From Burkholderia cepacia (GTDB lineage Bacteria; Pseudomonadota; Gammaproteobacteria; Burkholderiales; Burkholderiaceae), in NCBI RefSeq assembly GCF_001718835.1, contig NZ_CP013444.1:1550001-1614000 (forward strand): DNA of 64,000 nt, given 5' to 3'. The translations under genes and the position numbers were made by a program. Below the pieces are notes generated by a model. That model saw nothing but the letters and a program-made list of their open reading frames with translations, searched no databases and was not told where the DNA came from. Shown piece by piece: positions 9,262-17,907 of this stretch. The first letter of the stretch is position 1; each line of letters starts with the position of its first letter.

Positions 9262-10455
9262 TCACCACCCGATCCGGTGCTTCTCCTCCGTCTCGCGATG
9301 CCGCCAGTCGTCGTCCGCGTGCAGGTACTGGCTCGTCGTCGTGAGCGACGCGTGGCCGAGGTTGTCGCGCACGAGCCGGAGGTCGACGCGGCCGTCGGCC
9401 ATGTGCGAGCCCGCGCTGTGGCGCAGCCAGTGCGCGGACGCCTGTTCGAGCACGCGTGCCTGCAGTTCGCCGGCTTCGCCGTTCGCGCGCAGCCGGTCGG
9501 CCGCGTGCCGGAACACCTGCTTCACGATCCGGTGCAACGCCGCGCGCGTGAGCGGCTTGCGCGCCTGGCCGACCGGCAGTACGAGCGGCGTATCCTCGCC
9601 GGGGCCCGGCAACGCAGGCAGCTGATGCGCGCGCCGGTAGCGCGACAGTTCGGCCATCATTTCGTCGGTGGCCGGCACGAGCCGCTGCCGGCCACCTTTG
9701 CCCGTCACGTCGAGCCACCAGCGGTCGCGCCCGTCCGCGTCGCGCCGGCAGAAGAACCGGCCCATCGTCGTGTCGGCCGCTTCGGTGATCCGCAGCCCGC
9801 CGAGATACAGCAGCGTGAAGAGCCAGCGCGCGCGGTCCGCATGGAAGCCCGCCCGCGCGTCGTCGCGCGGCATCGCGGCGATCGCGTCCTTGACCGACTG
9901 CCACAGCGGCTGCCCGAGATGGCGCGTGACGCGCGGTGCGGGCCGGCGCTGCCGCTGGCGCGACAACGCAAGCGGATTGCCGGCCAGGTAACCGGCCTGC
10001 ACGAGCCACGAGAACATCACGTTCAGGATCACCAGCGCGTGCCGCTGGCTGGCCGCCGACAGCGGCCCGTAGAACGGCCGCCAGCGCGGATCGTCGCGCG
10101 GATGCTTGCGTCCGCCGTTCGCGCACCACAGCTCGGCCGGCGCGGGCGCGAGCAGGAACTGCCGGTAGACGATCAGATCCTCGTGCGTGAGCGACGACAG
10201 CGGCTTGCCGCACGCGATCACGGCCCACAACAGCAGGCGTTCGGCTTCCTTGCGGTAATTCTGGAACGTGGTCGGCGTGTCGACGAAGCGCGCGAGCCAG
10301 GCGCGCACCGCGTCGAGGTCGTTGGTCGCGGCGATTTGCGCGTGACCCGTGCGCGAGCGGTTGGTGCCCGTGCGTCCGTCGAGCGCGGCCGGCACGGTCA
10401 GCGCATCGATCGGCAGCGGGCGCAGCGCGGAATCGGTGGGCACGGGCGTGGTCAT
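9262..10455 (-). CDS. Tyrosine site-specific recombinase (XerC/integrase-like)
   Basis: 397 residues from ATG 10455. There is an N-terminal SAM-like core-binding domain (about 45-160) and a C-terminal catalytic domain. The full catalytic set is visible: Arg222 (GGLRITE), Lys253 (TGKGG), His342 and Arg345 (HWLRH), His368 (LGHAS) and nucleophile Tyr377 (SQYLH). It should cut and join DNA through a 3'-phosphotyrosine. It begins 11 bp after the stop of the MFS exporter gene on the same strand, so the two may be co-transcribed. No excisionase, phage or transposon gene is nearby, which leaves its target site open. It is too divergent and misplaced to be the housekeeping XerC or XerD. Confidence 0.9.
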   Translation of the reverse strand: MTTPVPTDSALRPLPIDALTVPAALDGRTGTNRSRTGHAQIAATNDLDAVRAWLARFVDTPTTFQNYRKEAERLLLWAVIACGKPLSSLTHEDLIVYRQFLLAPAPAELWCANGGRKHPRDDPRWRPFYGPLSAASQRHALVILNVMFSWLVQAGYLAGNPLALSRQRQRRPAPRVTRHLGQPLWQSVKDAIAAMPRDDARAGFHADRARWLFTLLYLGGLRITEAADTTMGRFFCRRDADGRDRWWLDVTGKGGRQRLVPATDEMMAELSRYRRAHQLPALPGPGEDTPLVLPVGQARKPLTRAALHRIVKQVFRHAADRLRANGEAGELQARVLEQASAHWLRHSAGSHMADGRVDLRLVRDNLGHASLTTTSQYLHADDDWRHRETEEKHRIGW

Positions 10456-10466
10456 GGGAGTCCGGC

Positions 10467-11870
10467 CTATTCCGCCGTCGTGCCGCCCGACAGCCGGCTC
10501 GCGCGCCCGCGCTGCGGCGCGGGCAGGCCGATCCGCCGGAACACGAACGCCGACAGCAGCGTGATCGCGCCGACGCACACGAAGGCCAGCATGAACCCGC
10601 TCGCTGCCGAGCCCGAGCGTGCGGCGAACAGGTTGACGAGGCCGCCGCCGATCGACACGCCGAGCCCCATCGCCAGCATCTGCATCATCGTGAACAGGCT
10701 GTTGCCGCTGCCGGCGTCGGCATGCGACAGCCCCTTGAGCGTCACGCCGTTCATCGCCGCGAACTGCATCGAGTTCGCGGCGCCGAACACGATCAGCAGC
10801 GCCCCTTCCAGCAGCGGCGACGACTGGCCGGACACGAGCGCGAACCCGGCGATGGTCACGCCGATGATCACCGTGTTGACGACCAGGAACGCCGCATAGC
10901 CGAAGCGCTTCACGAGCGGCGCGACCCGGTTCTTCGCGAGCACGCCCGCGATCGCGGCCGGCAGCATCATCAGCCCCGATTGCAGCGGCGTATAGCCGAG
11001 CTGCACCTGCATCAGCAGCGGCAGCATGAACGGCACCGAGCTCGTGCCGATCCGGCACAGCAGGTTGCCGAGCAGCCCCGAACCGAAGTTCGGCTCGCGG
11101 AACAGCCCGAGCCGGAACAGCGGCTGCGCGCGCCGTCGTGCGTACGGAACGTAGGCGAGCGCGGCGGCCACGCCGAGCGCCGCGCAGCCCGCCGGCCACA
11201 GGGCGTGGCGCGCTTGCGCCGGCGGGTCGATCGCGAGCGACAGCGCGATCATCGCGACCGACAGCAGCGCACAGCCGACGAAGTCGAAGGGCGGCGGTTG
11301 CGTCGCCTGGTCGTGCGGCAGGTAGCGCTGCACGGCGAGGAAGCCGACCACGCCGACCGGCACGTTGATCAGGAAGATCCAGTGCCACGACACGGCTTCC
11401 GACAGCCAGCCGCCGAGCGTCGGCCCGACGATCGGGCCGAGCTGGCCGGCGATCGACACGAATGCGATCGCCGCGACGTACTGTTCGCCCGGCACGCGGC
11501 GCAGCACGGCGAGCCGCCCGATCGGCAGCAGCATCGAGCCGCCGATACCCTGCAGCGCGCGCGCGGCGACCAGCTGGTCGAGGCTGCGGGCGGCCGCGCA
11601 GCACACGGAGCCGAGCACGAACAGCACGATCGCGGCCGACAGCACGCGACGCGTGCCGAACCGGTCGGCCAGCCAGCCGGACGCCGGCGTGAGCATCGCC
11701 ATCGTCAGCGTGTAGACGACCACGACCGGCTGCATCGCGAGCGGCGACGCGTGCAGGCTTTGCGCGATCGAAGGCAGCGCGGTGTTGACGATCGTCGTGT
11801 CGAGCGACTGCATGAAGAACGCAGCGGCGACGATCCAGAGCAGCGCGGAGTGTGATGTGGTGCGGGTCAT
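10467..11870 (-). CDS. mdtD: MFS multidrug exporter, DHA2 family (MdtD-like)
   Basis: 467 residues with about 14 predicted membrane segments. Motifs match E. coli MdtD closely: MQSLDTTIVNTALPS in TM1, GWLADRFGTRR in loop 2-3, RALQGIGGSML in TM4 and SWHWIFLINVPVG. It should be a proton-driven exporter in the inner membrane. In enterics mdtD sits with the mdtABC RND pump; here its neighbour is a recombinase, so the substrate cannot be inferred from context. The gene reads towards the recombinase and shares an 11-bp junction with it. Confidence 0.85.
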   Translation of the reverse strand: MTRTTSHSALLWIVAAAFFMQSLDTTIVNTALPSIAQSLHASPLAMQPVVVVYTLTMAMLTPASGWLADRFGTRRVLSAAIVLFVLGSVCCAAARSLDQLVAARALQGIGGSMLLPIGRLAVLRRVPGEQYVAAIAFVSIAGQLGPIVGPTLGGWLSEAVSWHWIFLINVPVGVVGFLAVQRYLPHDQATQPPPFDFVGCALLSVAMIALSLAIDPPAQARHALWPAGCAALGVAAALAYVPYARRRAQPLFRLGLFREPNFGSGLLGNLLCRIGTSSVPFMLPLLMQVQLGYTPLQSGLMMLPAAIAGVLAKNRVAPLVKRFGYAAFLVVNTVIIGVTIAGFALVSGQSSPLLEGALLIVFGAANSMQFAAMNGVTLKGLSHADAGSGNSLFTMMQMLAMGLGVSIGGGLVNLFAARSGSAASGFMLAFVCVGAITLLSAFVFRRIGLPAPQRGRASRLSGGTTAE

Positions 11871-12210
11871 GACGGGGATTCATTGACGCGCGGCCGCGCC
11901 ATTTGAAAGCGTTGTGTCAGCTTTTTGCGGCGTGGCCGGAAGAGCGTGCCACGAGCAATGTTAGCGGGTTGCACGGTCATCGTGAAGTCGTCTGAAGGTT
12001 GGCGCGCCCGATCCGCCGGGCGGCAAGCGGCCATTTCTCCGGACATACCCGGGCAAGTCGACGCGCGGTCGCAAGCTATCATTCGAGACGAAGGTTGTCG
12101 CCCAACCATGGCAGCGCGACGTCTTCACGTGGGCTTAAGTTTGCGTTTCCTAGAATTCGCTCGATCGCCGCTCCCCCCGGCGCGCGACCTGTTCATCACG
12201 GAGGACTCCC
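11871..12210. other. Divergent intergenic region
   Basis: 340 bp between the MFS exporter (minus) and the small leader ORF (plus). It must hold promoters for both directions. No inverted repeat, riboswitch-like fold or extra gene was recognised. Confidence 0.4.
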
Positions 12211-12306
12211 ATGAAAGTGACATTCATCGCGCTTGCTCCGGCCGTTCCCGCTCGCATGGGCTCCGCAACGAAGGTGAAGGTCAGGCTGACCAAGGACATC
12301 CGGTGA
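12211..12306 (+). CDS. 31-residue small ORF coupled to the methyltransferase
   Basis: ATG 12211 follows a near-perfect GGAGGA Shine-Dalgarno (12200-12205) with five-base spacing. The frame encodes 31 residues, hydrophobic at first and basic at the C-terminus. Its TGA (12304-12306) overlaps the GTG (12303-12305) of the next gene as GTGA. This is the arrangement of a translated leader that couples ribosomes into the downstream gene. It is not recognised as a known family. The start site is stronger than that of the downstream gene, which argues that it really is translated. Confidence 0.5.
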   Translation: MKVTFIALAPAVPARMGSATKVKVRLTKDIR

Positions 12307-12881
12307 TCTGGCCGAACGCATGGCGCGTGTCCGCGCTGTTCGTGCGCGAATGGGTCGACCGTCCCGCCGCGGTGGGGGCGCTGTGCCCCAGTTCGCCGCG
12401 TCTCGCCTGCGAGATCGCATCCGCGGTGCCGGCCGGCGAAGGGCTCGTGATCGAACTCGGCGGAGGAACCGGCGCGGTGACGCGCGCCTTGCTGGAGCAC
12501 GGCATCGCCCCCGAGCGGCTCGTGGTGGTCGAGCGCTCGCACGTGTTCGCACGACACCTGCAGGCGCGGTTCCCGGCCGTGACGATCGCGCACGGCGACG
12601 CGGCGGAGCTCGATCGCCTGCTGCCGCCCGATACGCGGGTCGACGCGATCGTGTCGTGCCTGCCGCTGCGCTCGCTGCCGCGCCAGGTGGTGTCGACCAT
12701 CGTCGGGCAATGCCACCAGGCGCTGTCCAGTGACGGCGTCATGATTCAGTTCACCTACGACTTGCGGTCGCCGGCTTACCGCCCATCCCGATACCCGGGT
12801 TTCGTGGTCACGCGCAGCCCTATCGTCTGGAGAAACATCCCGCCCGCGCGCATCGACGTGATGCATAAGCAAGACCGCTAG
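12303..12881 (+). CDS. Class I SAM-dependent methyltransferase (phospholipid N-methyltransferase-like)
   Basis: 192 residues from GTG 12303, with AAGGA nine bases upstream. The start overlaps the stop of the 31-residue ORF. The SAM-binding motif I reads IELGGGTGAVTRALL, followed by VVVERSH (motif II acidic residue) and IVSCLPLRSLP where motif IV lies. The N-terminus (FVREWVDRP, GALCPSSPRLA) resembles the PmtA / KsgA-like group that methylates phosphatidylethanolamine or related substrates. Substrate assignment is inference; the methyltransferase fold is secure. It probably works at the membrane surface. Confidence 0.8.
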   Translation: MIWPNAWRVSALFVREWVDRPAAVGALCPSSPRLACEIASAVPAGEGLVIELGGGTGAVTRALLEHGIAPERLVVVERSHVFARHLQARFPAVTIAHGDAAELDRLLPPDTRVDAIVSCLPLRSLPRQVVSTIVGQCHQALSSDGVMIQFTYDLRSPAYRPSRYPGFVVTRSPIVWRNIPPARIDVMHKQDR

Positions 12882-12904
12882 AACCGCACGGGAGCGCGAC
12901 CGGG

Positions 12905-13039
12905 CGCAGGTTCATCGCCCCCGCTTGGGGCAAACATGACAAGGACGCGGACGGTATCACGTACACGGCGCTCGACAGCGCGTATCTGCAGGAAGGCGCG
13001 GGGGCATTCGGAAGCGCTCCGGCCCAGGGCCCAGGGTAA
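12905..13039 (+). pseudogene. Possible C-terminal protein remnant
   Basis: A 44-codon stretch ending in TAA reads with protein-like composition (WGKHDKDADGITYTALDS) and no usable start codon or Shine-Dalgarno. It may be the tail of a deleted gene. The alternative is a chance open frame; support is composition only. Confidence 0.25.
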
Positions 13040-13086
13040 GCCGACCCTAAAGCTATGGGCTTACCTGCCGTTATCACCGGCTATCG

Positions 13087-13096
13087 CAAACGTTTG
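13087..13096. promoter_or_regulatory. LacI/PurR-like operator CAAACGTTTG
   Basis: A perfect 10-bp palindrome with the ACG-CGT-type centre typical of LacI/GalR operators, flanked by CTATC and GATAG arms (13081-13085 and 13096-13100). It lies 23 bp before the ATG of the 150-residue hypothetical gene. Confidence 0.4.
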
Positions 13097-13119
13097 ATAG
13101 CGCCCGCCATTCTGTTCAC

Positions 13120-13572
13120 ATGAGACCGTCGAAGACCGCCGTTCGAACCAAGGGCGATCTGCTGCCCATCCCCGCCGCGGAACGGGACAGGATCGCGCTC
13201 GAATGCTATATGGCGTTGTGCACGCTCCGCTCCGGCCGGGGCGATTGCCATACGCTGACCGTGCTGACGCACGCGCTGGTCGCGACGCACTTCCTGCTGG
13301 AGGCGGGGGTGAGCGACGATCGCGAGCGCCGCGCGACGTTCGACGCGGCCCAGGACGCGATCAACCGTTGCGATCCGGCCGCGGCCGTGGCCGGCGCCTG
13401 CGTGCCGGCGAGCGCTGCGGCATCGGACGCGATCGGCGGCCTGCTGGCGCTCTACGATCGCCAGTTGCGGCTTGCGCCGCGCGCGACGGTGGCGCAGGTC
13501 GCCGACCGGGTCGACGCGTATTTGGGCAGGTCGCGCGACGCCGCGGGCGAGACGGAGCAGTGCGCGGCGTAG
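13120..13572 (+). CDS. Conserved hypothetical protein, 150 residues
   Basis: A soluble, mostly alpha-helical protein of 150 residues with no signal peptide and no enzyme motif. The basic N-terminus (MRPSKTAVRTKGDLLPIP) is followed by helices rich in Ala and Asp. It has three cysteines in the first half (C29, C34 and C43) but no paired arrangement. No strong Shine-Dalgarno is seen. A LacI-type palindrome lies immediately upstream. It converges with the DUF1810 gene 12 bp downstream. The function is not recognised. Confidence 0.6.
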   Translation: MRPSKTAVRTKGDLLPIPAAERDRIALECYMALCTLRSGRGDCHTLTVLTHALVATHFLLEAGVSDDRERRATFDAAQDAINRCDPAAAVAGACVPASAAASDAIGGLLALYDRQLRLAPRATVAQVADRVDAYLGRSRDAAGETEQCAA

Positions 13573-13584
13573 CGTGAACACGCG

Positions 13585-14004
13585 CTAGATCCGCGCCAGC
13601 GTACTGTGGTCGGCTTCGCCGCCGTAGTATTTTTCGAGCGCTTCGACGAACACCGCGTTGTCCGAGGTCGCGTGCGCGAACAGCGTGACCGACGACCGGA
13701 ATTTCAGATAGTCCGGATAGCCGAAGATCTCCTGGATCGAGCGGCCGTCGACGTGGTTGACGAGCCGCATGCATTCGCGCAGCCGTTCGCCGAGCACCGG
13801 ATGCCGAAGATACGCGTCGGCTTCGCGCAATGACGCGATCGCGTAGCGCTGCGCCATGACGCTGTCGCCGAGCCCTTCGATCTGCGGAAAGACGAACCAC
13901 ATCCAGTGACTGCGCTTGCGCCCGCTGCGCAGTTCGTCGCAGACCTGTGCATACACCGGATCCTGCGCATCGACGAAGCGCTGAAGGTCATAGGGATCGT
14001 CCAT
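13585..14004 (-). CDS. DUF1810 family protein
   Basis: 139 residues from ATG 14004, chosen because a GGAGG site lies six bases upstream. An in-frame ATG at 14040 would add 12 residues without a better site. The sequence has the family hallmarks: DPYDLQRFVDAQ at the N-terminus, RKRSHWMWFVFPQ and FGYPDYLKFRSSVTLF. Length matches the family. It is a small cytosolic alpha-helical protein with no established biochemical role. It lies alone, divergent from the UPF0182 gene. Confidence 0.88.
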   Translation of the reverse strand: MDDPYDLQRFVDAQDPVYAQVCDELRSGRKRSHWMWFVFPQIEGLGDSVMAQRYAIASLREADAYLRHPVLGERLRECMRLVNHVDGRSIQEIFGYPDYLKFRSSVTLFAHATSDNAVFVEALEKYYGGEADHSTLARI

Positions 14005-14219
14005 GTCTGCCTCCGTCCATCCCGCCGCGGCGACGTTCATTGTGATCCGGGTCCGGAGGGCATGCAATTGCGCGCCGCGCCCCGCGTCCCGCCCGATGGC
14101 CGCGCGCCGGCGACAGGCGTAGCATGAGGAATCCGGCCAGCCGCGATCCTGGCGGGGGAGCCGTGCACCACGGACCGGTCGCGGCCGGCCGCGCGTGACG
14201 GGTCGGCAAAGGAGCCTCG

Positions 14220-16973
14220 ATGCGCCCGCAAGCGACTTCCGCGTCACGCGTCAGACGTTATGCGATCGCGGCCGCGATCGTCGTCGCCGGCCTGATCGCC
14301 GTCGGGCGCGTCACCGGCGTGCTGGTCGACTGGCTGTGGTTTGCGTCGGTCGGCTACGCGGGTGTGTTCTGGACGATCCTGCTCACCCGGGTGCTGCTGT
14401 TCGTCGTCGCGTTCGCCGCATCGGCGGCGACGATCGGCGCGTCGGGCCTGCTCGCGCATCGTTACGCGACGCGCATCGAGATCTGGCAAGTGGAGGAGGC
14501 GTTGTCGACGCGCGCGGAGGAGGCCGTCCGGGCGCTGGCCGGGCAGGTCCTGGCGCGCATTCCGTGGCGCTTCGTGATCGCGGTCGCCGCGGCGGTGCTG
14601 GCGCTGGCGATCGCCGGCAACGAGATGTCGAACTGGCCGATCGCGCTGCGCTTCGTTCATCAGGTGCCGTTCGGCGAACGCGATCCGATCTTCGGCGAGG
14701 ACATCGGCTTCTACCTGTTCTCGTTACCGGCGTGGATCGCGATCAGGAACTGGCTGCTGCAGCTGCTCGTGTGCAGCGCGCTCGTCGCGGGCGCCGTCTA
14801 CTGGCTGCGCGGCGACCTCGTGCTGCGGGCGCCGAAAGGGTTGGCGTCGGCCGCAGCGGTGCACGGCTCGGTGCTGCTCGCGCTCCTGTTCCTGCTGAAG
14901 GCGTGGTCGTGGTGGCTGGACCGTTTCCTGCTGCTCTACGACAACAACGACGTCGTGGTCGGCGCGGGCTATACCGATGTCCACGTCGTGCTGCCGGCGC
15001 TGTGGCTGCTCATCGGCGTGGCGATCGCGGCTGCCGCCGCGCTGGCGGTCAACCTGCGGCGGCCCGGCTATCGGCTGCCGGCCGCCGCCGCGCTGCTGGT
15101 GTTCGGCGGCGGGTTCGCGCTCGGGGTCGTCTATCCCGCGCTGTTCCAGCGCTTCTACGTGAAGCCGAGCGAACTGCAGCTCGAGACGCCGTATCTCGGG
15201 CACAACATCGCGCTGACGCGGCAGGCCTACGGTCTCACGCGGATCGCGGTCCAGCCGTTCGACGCCGGGCAGGGCCTGAATCCTGCGTCGCTCCAAGCCA
15301 ATCGCGCGACCATCGACAACATCCGGCTGTGGGACGTGCAGCCGCTGATGGATACCTACGCGCAGCTGCAGGAGATTCGCACCTACTACAAGTTCTTCTC
15401 CGTCGATATCGACCGCTACGCGCTCGCGTCAGGCTACCGGCAGGTGATGCTGTCGGCGCGCGAACTGGAGCCGGCGATGCTCGCGGGGAACGCGCGGACC
15501 TGGGTGAACCTGCACCTGCTGTTCACGCACGGCAACGGCGTCGTGATGTCGCCGGTCACCGAGAAATCCGCGGAAGGCCTGCCTTCGCTCTATCTGCGGG
15601 ACATTCCGCCCGTCGCCGACGGCGGGCCGGCGATCAGCGAGCCGCGCGTCTATTTCGGCGAAGGCGAGCAGGGCTATGTGATCGTGAAGGGCAGCGTGCC
15701 CGAATTCGACTACCCGAAAGGGGACGGCAACGTTTACACGACGTACGGCGGGCGCGACGGCGTCGCGATCGGCGGCATCGCGCGGCGCAGCCTGTTCGCG
15801 TGGCAGTTCGACGATCCCAACATCCTGCTGACCCGCTACGTCACGCGCGACAGCCGGATCCTGTTTCATCGCAACATCCGCGACCGGATTCGCACGATCG
15901 CGCCGTTTCTGTCGCTCGACCATGATCCGTATCCGGTCGTGAGCAACGGGCGCCTGTTCTGGATTCAGGATGCCTACACGACCAGCCGCTGGTTCCCGTA
16001 TGCGCCGCCGGGCGTCGGCGACGGCGACAACTACATCCGCAACGCGGTCAAGGTGGTGGTCGATGCGTACAACGGCACGGTCGACTTCTTTGTCAGCGAT
16101 CCGGCCGACCCGCTCGTGCGGACCTACGCGCGCATCTTCCCGGGCATGTTCAAGCCGCTCGCGGCGATGCCGCAGGACCTTCGGCGGCATGTCCGTTACC
16201 CGGAGGACCTGTTCCTGATCCAGGCGAACCTGTACCGCGCGTACCACATGGATACGCCGGAAGTCTTCTACAACCGCGAGGACCTGTGGCAGTTCCCGCG
16301 CGAGCTGAGCGATATCGACGGCGGCGATGCCGCGGGCACGCGGATGGCGCCGTATTACACGATGATGCGCCTGCCGGGCGACGCGGGCGCCGAGTTCGTG
16401 CTGATGCTGCCGATGGTGCCGAGCCAGCGCGAGAACATGATCGCGTGGCTGGCGGCGCGTTGCGATCCGCCCGAGTACGGCAAGCTGATCGTCTATACGT
16501 TCCCGAAGGACAAGCTCGTCTACGGGCCGTTTCAGATCGAGGCGCGCATCCAGCAGAGCACCGAGATCTCGCAGCAGATCTCGCTGTGGAACCAGATGGG
16601 CTCGCGCGTGATCCGCGGCCATCTCGTCGTGGTGCCGATCGAGCACTCGATCCTCTACGTTTCCCCGCTCTATCTGCGCGCGGCGTCCGGACAGCTGCCG
16701 GAACTGAAGCGCGTGATCGCCGCGTACGGCGAGCGCGTCGTGATGGAGGACACGTTGAGCGCGGCGCTCGCGGCGCTGTTCAAGGAGGCGGCGTCGGCGG
16801 GCGCGCCGCCGCCGGGCGCGGCGGATGCGCGCGCCCGCGAGGCCCTCGCGCATTACGCGCGCGCGCTCGAACGGCTGAAGGCGGGCGACTGGGCCGGCTT
16901 CGGCGCCGAGCTCGACGCGCTGCGGCCGCTGCTCGAATCGATGGGGGGCGGCCCTGCCGCAACGCGCAAGTGA
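14220..16973 (+). CDS. UPF0182 family large membrane protein
   Basis: 917 residues. The N-terminal 310 residues hold about seven membrane segments, followed by a long extracytoplasmic region with the family-typical motifs (NPASLQANRATIDNIRLWD, YTTYGGRDGVAIGG, FLSLDHDPYPV and MPQDLRRHVRYPEDLF). An AAAGGAG site precedes the ATG. Proteins of this family are widespread but uncharacterised. The last 60 residues are Ala-rich and probably disordered. It stands alone and converges on the CHRD gene. Confidence 0.92.
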   Translation: MRPQATSASRVRRYAIAAAIVVAGLIAVGRVTGVLVDWLWFASVGYAGVFWTILLTRVLLFVVAFAASAATIGASGLLAHRYATRIEIWQVEEALSTRAEEAVRALAGQVLARIPWRFVIAVAAAVLALAIAGNEMSNWPIALRFVHQVPFGERDPIFGEDIGFYLFSLPAWIAIRNWLLQLLVCSALVAGAVYWLRGDLVLRAPKGLASAAAVHGSVLLALLFLLKAWSWWLDRFLLLYDNNDVVVGAGYTDVHVVLPALWLLIGVAIAAAAALAVNLRRPGYRLPAAAALLVFGGGFALGVVYPALFQRFYVKPSELQLETPYLGHNIALTRQAYGLTRIAVQPFDAGQGLNPASLQANRATIDNIRLWDVQPLMDTYAQLQEIRTYYKFFSVDIDRYALASGYRQVMLSARELEPAMLAGNARTWVNLHLLFTHGNGVVMSPVTEKSAEGLPSLYLRDIPPVADGGPAISEPRVYFGEGEQGYVIVKGSVPEFDYPKGDGNVYTTYGGRDGVAIGGIARRSLFAWQFDDPNILLTRYVTRDSRILFHRNIRDRIRTIAPFLSLDHDPYPVVSNGRLFWIQDAYTTSRWFPYAPPGVGDGDNYIRNAVKVVVDAYNGTVDFFVSDPADPLVRTYARIFPGMFKPLAAMPQDLRRHVRYPEDLFLIQANLYRAYHMDTPEVFYNREDLWQFPRELSDIDGGDAAGTRMAPYYTMMRLPGDAGAEFVLMLPMVPSQRENMIAWLAARCDPPEYGKLIVYTFPKDKLVYGPFQIEARIQQSTEISQQISLWNQMGSRVIRGHLVVVPIEHSILYVSPLYLRAASGQLPELKRVIAAYGERVVMEDTLSAALAALFKEAASAGAPPPGAADARAREALAHYARALERLKAGDWAGFGAELDALRPLLESMGGGPAATRK

Positions 16974-17072
16974 GCGGCACGCGTCGAATGCGCGATTCCC
17001 GCGCCGCGGCCGGCGCGGGCGGGACGAGCGCTGCCGTTCCTCGTTGCGGCGGGCGTCAGTTGCCTTTCAGCT

Positions 17073-17528
17073 TCACTTCGGCGGCACCACCTGACCGCGG
17101 ATTTCACCGGCCGGGTGATCCTTGGTATGCACGTTGACGTACAGGTTGCCGGCCAGGAACGCCTGCGCGTCGGACGGCGACAGCGTCGCCTGGCCGGTGA
17201 GCGGACTCTCGGCCGACATCACGCCTTTCTGCGACAGCCAGACCAGGGGCGACGCATTCTTGCCGACCGGAGCCGGGCCGTGGAAGTGCGCCATGATGGC
17301 GGCGCTCGACAGGCCGTTGAAGGTGACCGTCCACTTGACGACGCGGGTGTCCGGATCGTAGGTCAGGTCGGCCGTGCCCGTGCCCTGGGTCTGCACGGGC
17401 GGGACTTCCTGCGAGCCGGCCAGCGGCACGGAAAACGACATCGGCGCCGCCTGCGCGAGCGTCATCGATCCCGCGCACGCGAGCCCGACGAGTACCACAG
17501 AGGCGCGCCGCGACATTGAAGTAGGCAT
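17073..17528 (-). CDS. Secreted CHRD-domain protein
   Basis: 151 residues with a signal peptide (about 1-27, ending AQA-A) and one CHRD domain. The domain shows SFSVPLAGSQEVPPVQTQGTG at its start, AHFHGPA in the middle and YVNVHTKDHPAGEIRGQV at its end. CHRD domains occur in bacterial secreted proteins of unknown function and in chordin. A GGAG site precedes ATG 17528 by eight bases; an internal ATG at 17516 is less well placed. The location should be the periplasm or outside the cell. Confidence 0.88.
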   Translation of the reverse strand: MPTSMSRRASVVLVGLACAGSMTLAQAAPMSFSVPLAGSQEVPPVQTQGTGTADLTYDPDTRVVKWTVTFNGLSSAAIMAHFHGPAPVGKNASPLVWLSQKGVMSAESPLTGQATLSPSDAQAFLAGNLYVNVHTKDHPAGEIRGQVVPPK

Positions 17529-17907
17529 CTGCTATCTCCGATCCGGTTCCGCCGGGCCGGACGGCGACCCTTCGCCGTCGTTCGACCGGGGCGCGAGCAC
17601 CGGAAGCAAGAACACGTGGAAAGGGAAATGCAGGCTTTGCCGCGGCAACGGCACGACCGCGAGAAAGGGACAAAGCCCGAAAACCATTCTAGGTCAGCCG
17701 GTCGGGTTTGCCTGCGGTGCGCGGGTGCGGCGATCGCGCTCGGGGGCGCGTGGTTCGCGATCAGGGTCGCCTGTCTGGCGTGGCTTACGCGATGGTTCAG
17801 GCAGCCGCCGCCGGAGGGGGCATTGCAAGGTCCGCATTGAGACGCTCGGACGGAAATGCGTGCTAGTGTTTCGAAGCGAGATTCCCCATGTGAGCGAGAG
17901 GTGAGTG
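17529..17907. other. Divergent intergenic region
   Basis: About 380 bp between the CHRD gene (minus) and a hypothetical gene (plus). Apart from presumed promoters, nothing was recognised: no repeat, RNA gene or extra ORF with a ribosome site. Confidence 0.4.
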
